In this document: piece by piece, positions 62,906 to 64,000 of the stretch | How the letters are laid out: each line of letters opens with the position of its first letter | Position numbering within the stretch: the first letter of the stretch is position 1 | Source of the DNA: Pimelobacter simplex | GTDB taxonomy: Bacteria > Actinomycetota > Actinomycetes > Propionibacteriales > Nocardioidaceae | Direction: 5' to 3' | Assembly (NCBI RefSeq): GCF_900114845.1 | Contig: NZ_FOUK01000002.1 | Location: 496,001 to 560,000, forward strand | Length of the DNA: 64,000 bases | The notes under the pieces: model-generated | The model's database searches: none | What the model saw: the letters and a program-made list of their open reading frames with translations, nothing else | What the model was told of the DNA's origin: nothing | Made by a program: the position numbers and the translations under genes

Positions 62906-64000
62906 ATGCCATTTCTCACCCCCGACGTCCCGCCGGTCGAGCCGGCGGAGTTCCTGACCCGCCCCCGCCAGGAGCGGATCCGCGTGCTCGCCACCTTCTG
63001 GAGCGAGTACGGCTTCGGCACCCCGAAGATGGTGCACACGATCTACATCGTGAAGCTGCTCGTCCTCTACATCGGCGGCGGCGTCGCGCTCGCGACGCTG
63101 ACCTCCGACGTCGGCGGACCGTTCGACGTCGCGCAGTGGTGGGACCAGCCGATCATCTACCAGAAGCTCGTGCTGTGGACGGTCTTCGTCGAGCTGTTCG
63201 GCATCGGCGGCACCTGGGGACCGCTCGCCGCGCACTTCAAGCCGATGACCGGCGGGATCAGCTACTGGGCCCGGCCCGGCACCATCCGGCTGCCACCGTG
63301 GCCCGGGAAGGTCCCGTTCACGGCCGGCGACGACCGCAGCCCGTTCGACGTCCTGCTCTACCTCGCGTGCCTGGGCAGCCTGCTGCTCGGCGCGTTCTCC
63401 GGGGGCAGCGCGATCGACGGCATCCCGTTCGCGATGGTCGACCCGGTCCTCATGCTCGTCCCGGCCGTGCTGCTGGTGCTGTGCGGCCTGCGCGACAAGA
63501 CGCTCTTCCTCGCCGCCCGCGGTGAGCAGTACCTGCCGATCCTGCTGGTCTCCTCGGCCGTCGGCCCGATCCTCACGTTCACCGACTTCATCGTCGCCGC
63601 CAAGCTGATCATCGTCCTGGTCTGGGTCGGCGCCGCGATCTCGAAGATGAACGCCCACTTCGAGAACGTCGTGCCGCCGATGGTGTCGAACGCGCCGTTC
63701 ACCCCGCGGGCCCTCAAGCGCGCGCACTACCGCTCGCTGCCCGACGACCTGAAGCCGTCGCGGCTGGCCTGGTTCATGGCGCACGTCCTCGGCACGACCG
63801 CCGAGCTCGTCGTCCCGCTCGTGCTGCTGTTCAGCACGAGCTGGCCGATCACGCTGCTGGCCGTCGGCGCGATGGTGCTCTTCCACCTCTTCATCACCCA
63901 GACGTTCCCGCTCGCGGTGCCGCTGGAGTGGAACATCCTCTTCGCCTACATCTCGGTCTTCCTGTTCGCCGGGCACTTCGCCGGCGACGGCTACGGGATC
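62906..64000 (+). CDS. DUF3556 multi-helix membrane protein, N-terminal part (cut by window edge)
   Basis: The frame is open from ATG 62906 (GAAGGAG upstream) to the end of the window, giving 365 codons. The visible part begins MPFLTPDVPPVEPAEFLTR and has several membrane helices (around 47-65, 90-105, 152-170 and 176-190, and more to the end). WARPGTIRLPPWPGKVPFT and ISKMNAHFENVVPPMVSNAP are features of DUF3556, an actinobacterial family of large membrane proteins found with mycolata and Nocardioides lipid genes. Function is unknown. TACCTT at 62854-62859 is a candidate -10 box. Confidence 0.85.
   Translation, partial: MPFLTPDVPPVEPAEFLTRPRQERIRVLATFWSEYGFGTPKMVHTIYIVKLLVLYIGGGVALATLTSDVGGPFDVAQWWDQPIIYQKLVLWTVFVELFGIGGTWGPLAAHFKPMTGGISYWARPGTIRLPPWPGKVPFTAGDDRSPFDVLLYLACLGSLLLGAFSGGSAIDGIPFAMVDPVLMLVPAVLLVLCGLRDKTLFLAARGEQYLPILLVSSAVGPILTFTDFIVAAKLIIVLVWVGAAISKMNAHFENVVPPMVSNAPFTPRALKRAHYRSLPDDLKPSRLAWFMAHVLGTTAELVVPLVLLFSTSWPITLLAVGAMVLFHLFITQTFPLAVPLEWNILFAYISVFLFAGHFAGDGYGI

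Overview
This 64 kb window is a piece of a high-GC actinobacterial chromosome, most likely Nocardioides or a close relative in the Nocardioidaceae. The evidence is the very strong G/C bias at third codon positions, frequent GTG starts, dense GTGA/ATGA stop-start overlaps, a SigR-RsrA redox pair, actinobacterial-type aroA and rsgA, WS/DGAT lipid-storage genes, KstR-like operators, DUF3556 and DUF4334 proteins and many genes with a -10 box but no leader. I see no rRNA, tRNA, CRISPR array, insertion sequence, integrase or plasmid origin. Base composition looks even throughout. No gene-free stretch exceeds 300 bases; the longest is 802-1044.

Region by region. 1-11.8 kb is mostly housekeeping and stress genes: an ECF sigma factor with a coupled partner, two adjacent dynamin-like GTPases, the sigR-rsrA thiol-stress regulators behind a near-perfect SigR promoter, an SRAP DNA-lesion protein, DoxX, aroA-rsgA, a DUF2231 membrane protein, hisN and a CBS protein. 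11.8-17.4 kb is a five-gene lipid operon (hydrolase, acyltransferase, acyl-CoA ligase, wax ester/diacylglycerol acyltransferase, hydrolase). Every junction is a 4-nt overlap, and it lies behind a KstR-like palindrome. 17.5-18.9 kb holds a secreted lipase.

18.9-35.0 kb is the most distinctive block, a single minus-strand array of nine genes. In transcription order it encodes a PP2C phosphatase, an FHA protein, a transmembrane Ser/Thr kinase, a 2042-residue anchored surface protein built of Ig/cadherin-like and FN3-like repeats, a MoxR ATPase, a DUF58 protein, a membrane transglutaminase-like protein that has lost its catalytic residues, and two secreted paralogues. The overlaps suggest a phospho-regulated machine that assembles or senses a large extracellular fibre-like protein.

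35-44 kb holds an FKBP, an S4 protein, DUF445, a TetR-controlled MFS exporter (two operator palindromes), Pr6Pr, a truncated haemoglobin, an ECF41 sigma factor with its partner oxidoreductase and a textbook ECF41 promoter, and an SNF2 helicase. 44-50.8 kb holds an SDR behind a second KstR-like site, a LysR regulator divergent from a dehydrogenase/lumazine-binding fusion, a PadR-controlled dienoyl-CoA-reductase-like flavoenzyme with an NTF2 partner, and an SRPBCC protein. 50.9-54 kb is a complete OpuC-type ABC importer. 54-64 kb holds an NmrA-like/DUF1304 pair, a Tat-exported DUF1501/DUF1800 pair, a flavodoxin-like protein, a second MFS exporter, a GXWXG/DUF4334 protein coupled to an intracellular serpin homologue, a carboxymuconolactone decarboxylase-like protein and a DUF3556 membrane protein cut by the window edge.
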